From UBA10347 sp905182135 (GTDB lineage Bacteria > Actinomycetota > Acidimicrobiia > Acidimicrobiales > UBA10347): 64,000 nucleotides of DNA. Below are positions 8,812 to 17,579 of the stretch, in pieces. The notes beneath the pieces were generated by a model. It made no database searches. It worked only from the letters and a program-made list of their open reading frames with translations, and was not told the origin of the DNA. The stretch covers positions 1 through 64,000 of the forward strand of contig CAWUSE010000020.1 in NCBI GenBank assembly GCA_963925805.1. Direction: 5' to 3'. Position numbers and translations under genes: made by a program. The number at the start of each line of letters is the position of its first letter. Position 1 is the first letter of the stretch.

Positions 8812-8849
8812 CTGAATTATTTGTGCGCCACGCTCCCGGGACAATTCAG
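8812..8849. repeat. Inverted repeat between hydrolase and LLM genes
   Basis: CTGAATT at 8812-8818 and AATTCAG at 8843-8849 form a 7-bp stem with a GC-rich 24-nt loop, just after the hydrolase stop. There is no T-run, so terminator function is doubtful. It could equally be an operator for the downstream gene. Confidence 0.35.
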
Positions 8850-8954
8850 CTGATGTAAACGGCGGCGTAGTTTCTAGATGCACGTAGCAAAGCTTTCTTG
8901 GCTGTATTCGCTAACAGAACTAACGTCTGGTGCACATACAGATGAGGGTTTATC

Positions 8955-10211
8955 GTGCGGTTTGGGATCTTTTACGAACATCAGTTGCCGAAGCCTTGGA
9001 AAGACGGCGACGAAGAGAAGCTACTCAACGACGCCGTCGATCAAGTCGTACTTGCTGACGAGCTAGGTATCGACAACGTCTGGGCAGTCGAACACCACTT
9101 CCTCGAAGAGTATTCACACTCGTCGGCCCCCGAGGTCTTCCTGGCAGCATGCGCAGCGCGCACCAAGCGCATCCGGATCGGCCATGGCATCAAGCACACG
9201 CCAGCCAACTACAACCATCCTGCTCGAGTCGCCGAAGAAGTCGCCACGCTTGATCTGATCTCTCGCGGCCGCGTCGAGTTCGGCATTGGCGAGGGTGCTA
9301 CTCGCATGGAGCTTGGCGGCTTCAAGATCCCCGCAAGAGAGAAGCGGGCCATGAGCATCGAGGCCGGTGAGCAGATCGCCAACATGATGGCAATGACGCC
9401 CTACCCCGGCTACGACGGCGAATCGTTCTCATTCCCGTGCCGCAATGTCGTGCCCAAGCCAAGCCAGAAACCGCATCCGCCCATGTGGATCGCATGCACC
9501 AACCGTTCGACCATCGAACTCGCAGCCCGGCTTGGCATCGGTGCGCTGGCATTTACGTTCGTTGATCCGACCGAGGCAGCCCACTGGGTCAAGACGTACT
9601 ACGACATCATCAAGAGCGACGAATGTGTGCCCTTGGGGCACACGGTAAACGCCAACATTGCCTTAGTAACCGGATTCTCGCTGAATGACGATCGAGCCGA
9701 AGCCATTCGTCGGGGCCGCGAGGGTTTCGAGTTCTTCCAGTACGCCATCAGCGCCATGGTCACCAAAGATAGCGTTCCCGGCCGCACCAACTTGTGGAGC
9801 GAGTTCCAAGAGAAACGTGGCGCCGACGCCACCGACACGTTTGTGGCCAAGGCAATGGCCCAAGGCGACGACTACGCCTCGGCTATCGGCACACCCGCTG
9901 ATGCCAGCCGCTATATCCGTGAACTCGAAGCTGTGGGCGTCGATCAGCTGATCTTCATCCAACAAGCGGGCCGCAATTCCCACGAGGACATCTGCGAAGC
10001 GATGGAACTATTCGCATCCCAAGTCATGCCCGAATTCAAGCAAGGTGAGGCTGAGCGAGTCGCTGCCAAAGACGCCGAACTTGCACCATACATCGAGGCT
10101 GCACTAGCCCGAAAGCAATGGATGCAGCCGCTGGCCGACGATGAGATACCGGTGATTCCCGCTGCGGTCAAGAAGGCCCAGGTTCCTGGATCGACCCGCA
10201 AGAGCATCTAG
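8955..10211 (+). CDS. LLM-class flavin-dependent monooxygenase (luciferase-like)
   Basis: A 418-aa protein of the bacterial luciferase-like TIM-barrel family. The N-terminus RFGIFYEHQLP and the following WAVEHHF motif are typical of the alkanal/alkane monooxygenase branch. LDLISRGRVEFGIGEG and the central Trp/Ile segment define the flavin site. It is longer than average, with about 60 extra C-terminal residues. The start is GTG at 8955, with GAGGG 6 nt upstream. The cofactor could be FMN or F420. The substrate is unknown, although relatives oxidise long-chain or terpenoid compounds. No reductase partner is adjacent. Confidence 0.85.
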   Translation: MRFGIFYEHQLPKPWKDGDEEKLLNDAVDQVVLADELGIDNVWAVEHHFLEEYSHSSAPEVFLAACAARTKRIRIGHGIKHTPANYNHPARVAEEVATLDLISRGRVEFGIGEGATRMELGGFKIPAREKRAMSIEAGEQIANMMAMTPYPGYDGESFSFPCRNVVPKPSQKPHPPMWIACTNRSTIELAARLGIGALAFTFVDPTEAAHWVKTYYDIIKSDECVPLGHTVNANIALVTGFSLNDDRAEAIRRGREGFEFFQYAISAMVTKDSVPGRTNLWSEFQEKRGADATDTFVAKAMAQGDDYASAIGTPADASRYIRELEAVGVDQLIFIQQAGRNSHEDICEAMELFASQVMPEFKQGEAERVAAKDAELAPYIEAALARKQWMQPLADDEIPVIPAAVKKAQVPGSTRKSI

Positions 10212-10279
10212 GCCCGATCGCCGAAGCCTTGTCCGGCCCCACAGCGCAGACAACGATGCGACATGAACAAGACCCTGCA

Positions 10280-10568
10280 GCAGCCGTTACTGAAATCGTC
10301 ACGCTCGCCAATGGTTCGCTCGTCGACCACGCTCACCAAGGTGACCCAAAGATCACTGGTGTCACCGACGCCAAACAACAGTTTTATGCTTCGAGGATCA
10401 TTTCACTGCGACAATGGCGATGCCCTGAACCTGTACTCGGTCCGCCAGGCAGAGGTCAAAGGCACCTCCGATCTCTGCGACGACTTCATCGACCTGGGTA
10501 ATCTCAAAGGCAACATCGGCGCCCAGAACTACGCACTGGATCCCGATGTCGATGCCGACCTGAGCTAG
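10280..10568 (+). pseudogene. Frameshifted DM13-domain remnant
   Basis: Two plus-strand frames together resemble one DM13 (electron-transfer DM13) domain. The first (about 10280-10380) gives VTEIVTLANGSLVDHAHQG...., matching the domain start. The second (about 10385-10568) gives DNGDALNLYSV and then FIDLGNLKGNIGAQNYAL, matching the highly conserved 'DFVDLG.LKGNIGDQNYEIP' core. The switch lies near the run of four T at about 10381-10384. The final 'VVIWC.RF...FG' part is missing because a TAG follows. The N-terminal anchor of a normal DM13 protein is also absent. Confidence 0.6.
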
Positions 10569-10681
10569 CGAAGACTTGTCCCCCACAATGAGCGTGTGTC
10601 GACCTCACGTGCATTCCGCTACGACGGCGCCTGCCAACGCACACGGCAGTCTGCTCGCGGCGCCGCTCGCGCGTCACTGCC

Positions 10682-11056
10682 TCAGTTTGCTATCAGCGAG
10701 CGATAGCCAGCCGCATCGAGCAGCGCGTACTCGCCACCGTCGGTCTTCATCTTGAACAACCAGCCTTCGCCATAGGGGTCTTGGCCCAGGATCTCAGGCG
10801 ATGACTCCAGCAGCTCGTTCACTTCGATGATCTCGCCATTCATCGGTGCATAGATTTCGCTGACGGCTTTGGTCGACTCGACCTCGCCGCACGGCGTACC
10901 TTCGGCGACCATGTCACCAACGCCAGGAAGTTCGACAAAGACGATCTCACCTAGTTCTTCGACCGCAAAGGCTGTAATGCCGACCGACGTCAGTTCGCCG
11001 AGCTTCACCCACTCGTGTTCTGCGGTATAGGACAGGTGCTCGGGAATCTCACTCAT
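10682..11056 (-). CDS. gcvH: Glycine cleavage system H protein
   Basis: A 124-aa lipoyl carrier of the glycine cleavage complex. The lipoylation site is Lys63 in ESTKAVSE. The N-terminal YTAEHEWV and the C-terminal GEGWLFKMK segments are typical, and the length is standard. It shuttles the aminomethyl group between the P, T and L proteins in the cytoplasm. AAGGAG precedes the ATG by 5 nt. It is the last gene of gcvP-gcvT-gcvH, 18 nt after gcvT, and should be controlled by the glycine riboswitch upstream of gcvP. Confidence 0.97.
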   Translation of the reverse strand: MSEIPEHLSYTAEHEWVKLGELTSVGITAFAVEELGEIVFVELPGVGDMVAEGTPCGEVESTKAVSEIYAPMNGEIIEVNELLESSPEILGQDPYGEGWLFKMKTDGGEYALLDAAGYRSLIAN

Positions 11057-11074
11057 AGTTTCTCCTTGGAGTTC

Positions 11075-12175
11075 TTATTCTGGCCTGCGGTAGAAGGGTA
11101 ACTCGACCACGATGGCCGAAGTCATGGTGCCTCGCACATCGACGTGCACCGTGTCGCCAATCATCGGCGTGTTGTCGAGGCGGGCGATAGCAATATTCTG
11201 GTTCAACGTCGGGCTCGGCACCCCACTGGTTATGACGCCGATGACTCGATCGTTCGACGTCACCTCATAACCTGCTCGGGCAGGGCGGCGCCCGTCGATG
11301 TGTAGCCCGACCAGGAACTCATGTGGTTCATCGGCCGCTGCAGCCAGAGCGCTGCCTCCGACGTACCAATCAGGCTTTGGCTTAACCAAGCGAGCAGACC
11401 CGACGTCGAACGGTGTGGTTTCGAGGGTGAGCTCGTTGCCATAGAGCGGCATACCCGCTTCGAGGCGCAACGTATCGCGAGCAGCCAAGCCAACAGGCAC
11501 GAGGCCTTCGGGTTCTCCTGCAGCGCTCAGTGCTTGCCAGAGCGCCACACCATGTTCAGCCGGCACGAATAGTTCGAAGCCATCCTCGCCGGTGTAGCCC
11601 GTCCGTGCAGCGTAGGCCGTAACGCCAGACACTTTTTCACCAGTCAATTCGACCTCGGCCACGCGGTAATACCGAAGCTCGCCCAATTCGGGCCCAGTGA
11701 GTTGCAGCACGATTGACTCGGCTAGTGGTCCCTGGACCGCGACCAGAGCGAATGCATCAGTGCGATCATCGATGATCGCATCGAAGCTGGCCGAGCGCTC
11801 GACCAGCTCGTCGAACACAACAGGTCCGTTCGACGCATTTGCCACGACCATGAACTCGTTGTCGCCGAGTCGATAGACAATCAAGTCATCGATGATGCCA
11901 CCCATCTCATTACAGATCATCGAGTAGCGAGCGCGGCCGACCGGCATAGCCGTGGCGTCGATCAACAGGGATCGATCAAGTGCAGCAGCGGCTTGCAGTC
12001 CTGTAACGAACAGCTCAGCCATATGGCTGAGATCAAACAGGCCTGCGGCAGTTCGCACCGCGTGATGCTCGCCGATAGCGCTGTCGTACCAAACCGGCAT
12101 GTCCCAACCGGCGAAGTCGATCATCCGAGCGCCGAGGTCTTCGTGAACCCGATGCAACGGTGTAGTTCGGTTCAT
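11075..12175 (-). CDS. gcvT: Glycine cleavage system T protein (aminomethyltransferase)
   Basis: A 366-aa tetrahydrofolate-dependent aminomethyltransferase that transfers the methylene group from lipoyl-H protein to THF and releases ammonia. The N-terminus TPLHRVHEDLGARMIDFAGWDMPV.. is conserved, as are the YTGEDGFELF segment and the R-L-EAGMPLYGNEL folate-site region. The start is the ATG at 12175, which overlaps the gcvP stop as ATGA. A longer frame to 12223 would lie within gcvP. Translational coupling to gcvP is likely. Confidence 0.95.
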   Translation of the reverse strand: MNRTTPLHRVHEDLGARMIDFAGWDMPVWYDSAIGEHHAVRTAAGLFDLSHMAELFVTGLQAAAALDRSLLIDATAMPVGRARYSMICNEMGGIIDDLIVYRLGDNEFMVVANASNGPVVFDELVERSASFDAIIDDRTDAFALVAVQGPLAESIVLQLTGPELGELRYYRVAEVELTGEKVSGVTAYAARTGYTGEDGFELFVPAEHGVALWQALSAAGEPEGLVPVGLAARDTLRLEAGMPLYGNELTLETTPFDVGSARLVKPKPDWYVGGSALAAAADEPHEFLVGLHIDGRRPARAGYEVTSNDRVIGVITSGVPSPTLNQNIAIARLDNTPMIGDTVHVDVRGTMTSAIVVELPFYRRPE

Positions 12176-15036
12176 GCTGATGCCCCTGCCTCTGCGAGAT
12201 CTTCGATCGGCGGACAACTGCAAACGAAGTTTCTGTCACCGTGAGCCCCGTCGATTCGGGCAACCGGCGGCCAAATTTTATTTCGTCGTGAAGATACAGC
12301 CGGGTAGGCCCCAAGCTGTCGAGAATACGGGTGGTTCCACTCGTCAGCCGTCACGGCCTCAGCAGTGTGGGGTGCACAGACCAGTGGATTGTCGTCGACG
12401 GGCCACTCCCCTGCTTCGACCCGTTTCACCTCGCCGGCTATGGCAATCATGGCATCACAAAATCGGTCAATTTCCTCGAGCGACTCAGACTCTGTCGGCT
12501 CCACCATCAATGTTCCTGCAACCGGGAATGACATGGTTGGTGCGTGGAAGCCATAGTCGATCAACCGTTTGGCAACATCGTCGACACTGATCTCGGTGGC
12601 CTCTTTCATGGGGCGCAAATCCAGGATGCACTCGTGGGCGACCCACCCTTGCTTGCCTGGACCGGCTTCGCCTCGGTACAAGACTGGGAAGTGAGGTTCA
12701 AGCCGGGCGGCGATGTAGTTCGCACTCAGGATGGCCGTGGTTGTTGCCTGTCGCAGGGCATCAGCGCCCATCATGGCGATGTAGAGATACGGAATCGGCA
12801 AGATACCAGCAGACCCCCACGGGGCAGCCGAGATCGTTGGCCCACCAACTCGTTCGCCTCGCTCAGCCAGCACAGGATGACCAGGCAGAAACGGAATCAA
12901 ATGCTCACCAACGGCGACCGGTCCAACACCTGGGCCGCCGCCGCCATGAGGGATACAGAATGTTTTATGCAGGTTCAAGTGAGACACGTCAGCGCCGAAC
13001 TTGCCAGGCTTGGCTAGACCAACCAAGGCATTCAGGTTTGCACCGTCTACATAGACCTGTCCGCCGGCTTCGTGTACCAGCTCACACACCTCACCGATCG
13101 CGACCTCGAACACGCCGTGAGTACTGGGGTACGTGACCATAATTGCGGCTAGTTCCGCTTTGTACTCATCGATCTTCTTGCGCAGATCAGCGATGTCGAC
13201 GTCGCCGTTATCACTGCAGGCAACCACCACAACGCGCATGCCGGCCATCACCGCACTCGCCGCATTCGTGCCGTGCGCTGACGCAGGGATCAGGCAGATA
13301 TCGCGCCTCGTTTCACCATTTGCCTGGTGATAACCCCTGATTGCTAATAGTCCTGCGAGTTCGCCTTGTGAACCGGCGTTTGGCTGCAGAGATACACCCG
13401 CATATCCCGTTATTTCCGCCAGCATCTGCTCGAGCTCAGTGACCAGACGCACGTAGCCCTGCTGCTGATTCATCGGCGAGAACGGATGGATATTGGCGAA
13501 CTCGGGCCAGGTGATTGGTTCCATCTCGGTCGTGGCATTGAGTTTCATGGTGCACGATCCCAACGGGATCATCGACCGATCAAGGGCGATGTCCTTGTCG
13601 CTCAAATAGCGCAGGTACCGCAACATCTGTGTCTCGGTGTGGAAGCGATGGAACGGTTCGTAATCCAGGATCTCGTCGGTACGTAGCAGGCCGCCAAGTG
13701 GCGAGTCTGCGGCTACCGGAGTCCTCGCTGTAAAGGCTGCGAGCACGGTGTCAACGATCTCGGGGGTCGTTGTCTCATCAAAGGCGACACCAACCCGATC
13801 ATCATCGATATGACGAAGGTTGATCCGATCAGCCGCAGCGGCAGCTACTACCTGCGAAGCCCGACCTGGAACTACAGCGGTAACGGTGTCAAACCATGTG
13901 TCGTGCGCTAGCTCAACGCCGGCAGCGGCCAGGCCCGCTGCGAATGTATTTGCGTGGCCATGCACCCGCCCGGCGATCGAGCGAAGCCCCACAGGTCCGT
14001 GGTAACTGGCGTACATGGCAGCCATAACTGCCAACAGCACCTGCGCGGTGCAAATGTTACTTGTCGCCTTCTCGCGTCGAATGTGTTGTTCGCGGGTTTG
14101 CAATGCAAGGCGCAACGCAGGCCGGCCCTCCGCATCGACCGACATACCGACCACTCGGCCAGGCAACGAGCGCTGCGAACCTTCCCTTGCCGCGATAAAA
14201 GCAGCATGGGGGCCACCAGCACCCATGGGTACGCCGAAGCGTTGGCTCGATCCAACAACGACATCGGCGCCCGATTCACCGGGTGACTTCAACAGCACCA
14301 GCGAAAGAAGGTCGGCCGCCACCGCCGTTAACGCACCTGCCTGGTTCGCAGCAGCGATGAGTGGTGCCAGGTCATAGACCTCGCCCGTCGTGCCGGGATA
14401 CTGGAACATGACCCCAAATACGTCATCAGCTACAGGTTCGTTGCGGTCAGCGACCCGAATGTTGATACCGATTGGCTCAGCGCGTGTCTGCAACACGGCC
14501 AGCGACTGTGGGTGAATGGCATCGTCGACCAGTAATACCGTCCGCTTCGACTTCGACATACGCAGCAGCATGACCATGGCTTCGGCAACTGCTGTACCTT
14601 CGTCGAGCAGCGATGCGTTGGCAATCTCCAACCCACTCAAGTCGGCAACCATGGTCTGGAAGTTCAGTAGTGCCTCGAGTCGCCCCTGGCTGATCTCGGG
14701 TTGATACGGCGTATAGGCCGTGTACCAGGCTGGGTTCTCCAAGATGTTGCGACGCAACACACCTGGAGTGATCGTGCCGTGGTAGCCGGTGCCGATCAGA
14801 CTGGTAAACACTTGATTCTCGTCGGCGATCTCGCGAATACGAGCAACCGCCTGTGCTTCACTCAGCGGCGCTGCCAGGGCAAGCTCTTCGTTACGGATCG
14901 AGGCCGGAACCGTCGCATCGATCAGCGCATCGACAGAGTCGAGACCGATCTCGGCCAGCATGATCGCTCGCTCGGCATTGGTCGGGCCGATATGACGATC
15001 AGAAAATTGACGCATGGGCAGTTCTTGCATAGACAC
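12172..15036 (-). CDS. gcvP: Glycine dehydrogenase (decarboxylating), P protein
   Basis: A 954-aa PLP-dependent P protein in the fused (single-chain) form. It decarboxylates glycine and passes the aminomethyl group to the H-protein lipoyl arm. The N-terminus has FSDRHIGPT. The PLP lysine lies in HLNLHKTFCIPHGGGGPG near residue 690. IPLGSCTMKLNAT marks the second half. The length agrees with family norms. The start is taken as GTG at 15036, because GAGGTG sits 8 nt upstream; an ATG two codons later is the alternative. It is first in the gcv operon, about 30 nt after the glycine riboswitch. Confidence 0.96.
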   Translation of the reverse strand: MSMQELPMRQFSDRHIGPTNAERAIMLAEIGLDSVDALIDATVPASIRNEELALAAPLSEAQAVARIREIADENQVFTSLIGTGYHGTITPGVLRRNILENPAWYTAYTPYQPEISQGRLEALLNFQTMVADLSGLEIANASLLDEGTAVAEAMVMLLRMSKSKRTVLLVDDAIHPQSLAVLQTRAEPIGINIRVADRNEPVADDVFGVMFQYPGTTGEVYDLAPLIAAANQAGALTAVAADLLSLVLLKSPGESGADVVVGSSQRFGVPMGAGGPHAAFIAAREGSQRSLPGRVVGMSVDAEGRPALRLALQTREQHIRREKATSNICTAQVLLAVMAAMYASYHGPVGLRSIAGRVHGHANTFAAGLAAAGVELAHDTWFDTVTAVVPGRASQVVAAAAADRINLRHIDDDRVGVAFDETTTPEIVDTVLAAFTARTPVAADSPLGGLLRTDEILDYEPFHRFHTETQMLRYLRYLSDKDIALDRSMIPLGSCTMKLNATTEMEPITWPEFANIHPFSPMNQQQGYVRLVTELEQMLAEITGYAGVSLQPNAGSQGELAGLLAIRGYHQANGETRRDICLIPASAHGTNAASAVMAGMRVVVVACSDNGDVDIADLRKKIDEYKAELAAIMVTYPSTHGVFEVAIGEVCELVHEAGGQVYVDGANLNALVGLAKPGKFGADVSHLNLHKTFCIPHGGGGPGVGPVAVGEHLIPFLPGHPVLAERGERVGGPTISAAPWGSAGILPIPYLYIAMMGADALRQATTTAILSANYIAARLEPHFPVLYRGEAGPGKQGWVAHECILDLRPMKEATEISVDDVAKRLIDYGFHAPTMSFPVAGTLMVEPTESESLEEIDRFCDAMIAIAGEVKRVEAGEWPVDDNPLVCAPHTAEAVTADEWNHPYSRQLGAYPAVSSRRNKIWPPVARIDGAHGDRNFVCSCPPIEDLAEAGASA

Positions 15037-15067
15037 AGGGGCAGCACCTCGTTAGTTGAACGTGTTG

Positions 15068-15262
15068 CCCCCCTCTGTCCGGCTACCTGAGAGTGTGGCC
15101 CCTTCGGTGAGGCGTTCAAGACGCCTGCTCTCCAGAGTTTTTCCGATGCAGGGTCCATGGTGCCTGAGAGTTTCCGGGGGCGGTTGCTCCTTCGGCGGAC
15201 AGTGACTGGTCCAAGACAAACGTCTTAGAACTTTCGCTGTCGCTCTCCCCGCGCATCGGGGT
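15068..15262 (-). promoter_or_regulatory. Tandem glycine riboswitch (gcvT RNA motif)
   Basis: Two aptamers read in tandem on the minus strand. The first runs from GGGGAGAGC (about 15252) through CGCCGAAGGAGCAACC, CTCTCAGGCA and the linker. The second has TGGAGAGCAGG, CACCGAAGGGGCCA, CTCTCAGGTA and GGACAGAGGGG (ending about 15068). Paired GAGAG / CCGAAGGnGC / CTCTCAGG elements are diagnostic for the class. The first aptamer carries a long variable arm. The location just upstream of gcvP fits activation of glycine cleavage by glycine, probably at the translational or early transcriptional level. Confidence 0.95.
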
Positions 15263-15281
15263 TTAAGTTGTGACTATTAGC

Positions 15282-17579
15282 TTAGTCGGCAATCGGCGGT
15301 GTGTACGAGCGAACGTCGGGAACAATGACATTAATCGCCTCAACACGCACCATGGTGGTCGATGGGCTCGGTCCTTGAGCCAGGCTTGAAGTCCCCACAT
15401 CTCGGGTGAGAACATTGGGATTGCCATGCAAACAGAGCTGACCGAGTTCAGGATGGTCATATGGGTCATAGGTGCCGCCGGTCGGCATCTGCACGACGCC
15501 ACGCATGATTGAGTCGGCTACCACGAGACCGGCGAGGCATGCGCCGCGATCGTTGAACACCCGAACGAGATCGCCGTTCGTGAGACCTCGCTGCGATGCG
15601 TCGACAGGATGCATAGTAAGCGGTTCACGGCCAGCGACTTTTGTTGCCCGACTCGCAGCGCCAGCATCGTGTTGGCTATGCAACCGATTCGGTGGCTGGT
15701 TCGAGATCAGGTGCAACTCATCTGCAGTCGTTTCCGCTGCCCCAAGCCACTCGCTTGGCTCGATCCACACGGGATGGCCAGGGCAATCCCTGTAACCAAA
15801 CGAGGCCACCTTCTCTGAGAACAGTTCAATGCGTCCGCTTGGCGTCGCAAGAGGGTTCCCATCCGGGTCGCTTCGGAAGCTGCCATACATGACCTGGCCA
15901 TGATTGCTTGGTGTTGGCAATTCAATAATGCCTGCGGCACGGGCTTCCTCGAACTCAGGAAGATCAATGCCTACTCCCTGACCACGCGTACGGGTGCGGT
16001 CCCAGAACCACTCAAGCCACTCAGATTCGCTGCGTCCTTCGGCATAGGTATCCAACGAACCCATCCGCTTCGCTAGCCCGCAAAACACCTCAAAGTCATT
16101 GCGCGCTTGGCCGACCGGTTTCATTGCTTGGGACATAGCCACGATTGCCTGGTCGGTCCGGGTCATGCCCCAGTCATTACGTTCGAGCGGCGTTGTAACC
16201 GGGAAAACAATGTCGGCATGGCGGGCAGTGGCCGTCCAAAACGGCTCATTGATAATGACGAGCTCGGGTTTACGGAAAGCCGAGGTGAGACGCCGCAAGT
16301 CTTGGTGGTGGTGGAATGGATTGCCACCCGCCCAATACACCGCACGGATGTCCGGGTACGTCAAATCCTCACCGTTGTAGGTGGACTCTGACCCCGGGTT
16401 CAAAAGCATGTCCGCAATGCGGGCAACAGGGATGAACCTGTCAACAGCATTCGTTCCTTGCGGCAATGACGGCCACGGGAGCCAGTTGTTTGGTTTACCA
16501 ATGACGCCACTCTGTGCGTAGCCAATGCCGAAACCGCGCCCGGGAAGGCCGATCTGGCCAAGGAGTGCCGCCAAAACGACGGTCATCCATATTGGTTGCT
16601 CACCGTATTCGGCGCGTTGCACACCGACAGCACACGTCACAAGAGTGCGTTGCGATGCCATACGGCGCGCCAGGGAGCGAATCGATTCGGCGTCCAGACT
16701 AGAGAGCTGCGCTGCCCAATCAGCCGACTTGGGCTGGCCGTCATCGAGTCCCAAGACATATCGACGCACCGGTTCAAATCCAACCGTGCATCGTTCCAGA
16801 AATGCGAGATCGTGAAGATCTTCGGTGATCAAGGTGTGCGCCAAACCCAGCATGACGGCGACATCGGTGCCTGGCCGCAACGGCATCCATTCTGCCTGCA
16901 ACTCTGCATCCATGTCGCTGCGCAACGGACTCAGGCAGATGAAATCCACACCGGCATCAGCGCTTGACCGGACTAACCCTGGCAGTTGATGGCGGGCGAC
17001 GCCGCCCTGTTCGATCTGCATTGGTCGCGACGAAATGCCACCGAAACCAACAACAAGCTCAGTGTGCTCGGCAATAGCTGCGAACGTGTTCTGTTCTCGC
17101 TGCATAGTCCGAAAGTTGCCAACAACGTGCGGAATTACGACCATCGCCGCAGCGAAGCTGTAGTTGTCGACGTGGCGGGTGTACCCGCCGATCGAGTTCA
17201 GAAACCGATGTACCTGACTCTGAGCATGGTGAAACCGGCCGGCACTTGACCAGCCGTAGGAACCGCCAAAGATTGCTTGGTTCCCATGGTCGGTTCGGAT
17301 CCGATCAAGATGCGACGCTGCTAGATCCAGCGCCTCATCCCAGTCGAGTTCAACGTATTGATCGACGCCACGCCCAGCGCCACCGTCGTTTTTGAGAAAG
17401 CCGGTCCGCACCGAAGGCCGGGTGACCCGCATGCTGCTCGTGGCCGAGTCGGCCACACCCTTCATGATCTGTGATGGTTCAGGATCGCCTGCGTACGGGA
17501 TAATTTCCTGCACGACACCGTTTTCGGCGCGAGCCCAACCCACACCCCAATGGAAGGATGTGGCGTGTAGTTCGCTCAA
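15282..17579 (-). CDS. BisC/TorA-type molybdopterin oxidoreductase (S- or N-oxide reductase)
   Basis: A 765-aa member of the DMSO-reductase family. The N-terminal ATSFHWG and GDPEPS segments and the YGWSSAGRFHHAQSQ motif are those of biotin-sulfoxide/TMAO reductases. Ser111 in YGWS is the expected Mo ligand. No Tat signal, no N-terminal [4Fe-4S] Cys motif and no membrane segment are present, so it should be cytoplasmic like BisC, reducing sulfoxides (biotin or methionine sulfoxide) or N-oxides. The TTG start overlaps the stop of the upstream acyl-CoA synthetase (TTGA), so the two are translationally coupled. Substrate is inferred. Confidence 0.88.
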   Translation of the reverse strand: MSELHATSFHWGVGWARAENGVVQEIIPYAGDPEPSQIMKGVADSATSSMRVTRPSVRTGFLKNDGGAGRGVDQYVELDWDEALDLAASHLDRIRTDHGNQAIFGGSYGWSSAGRFHHAQSQVHRFLNSIGGYTRHVDNYSFAAAMVVIPHVVGNFRTMQREQNTFAAIAEHTELVVGFGGISSRPMQIEQGGVARHQLPGLVRSSADAGVDFICLSPLRSDMDAELQAEWMPLRPGTDVAVMLGLAHTLITEDLHDLAFLERCTVGFEPVRRYVLGLDDGQPKSADWAAQLSSLDAESIRSLARRMASQRTLVTCAVGVQRAEYGEQPIWMTVVLAALLGQIGLPGRGFGIGYAQSGVIGKPNNWLPWPSLPQGTNAVDRFIPVARIADMLLNPGSESTYNGEDLTYPDIRAVYWAGGNPFHHHQDLRRLTSAFRKPELVIINEPFWTATARHADIVFPVTTPLERNDWGMTRTDQAIVAMSQAMKPVGQARNDFEVFCGLAKRMGSLDTYAEGRSESEWLEWFWDRTRTRGQGVGIDLPEFEEARAAGIIELPTPSNHGQVMYGSFRSDPDGNPLATPSGRIELFSEKVASFGYRDCPGHPVWIEPSEWLGAAETTADELHLISNQPPNRLHSQHDAGAASRATKVAGREPLTMHPVDASQRGLTNGDLVRVFNDRGACLAGLVVADSIMRGVVQMPTGGTYDPYDHPELGQLCLHGNPNVLTRDVGTSSLAQGPSPSTTMVRVEAINVIVPDVRSYTPPIAD

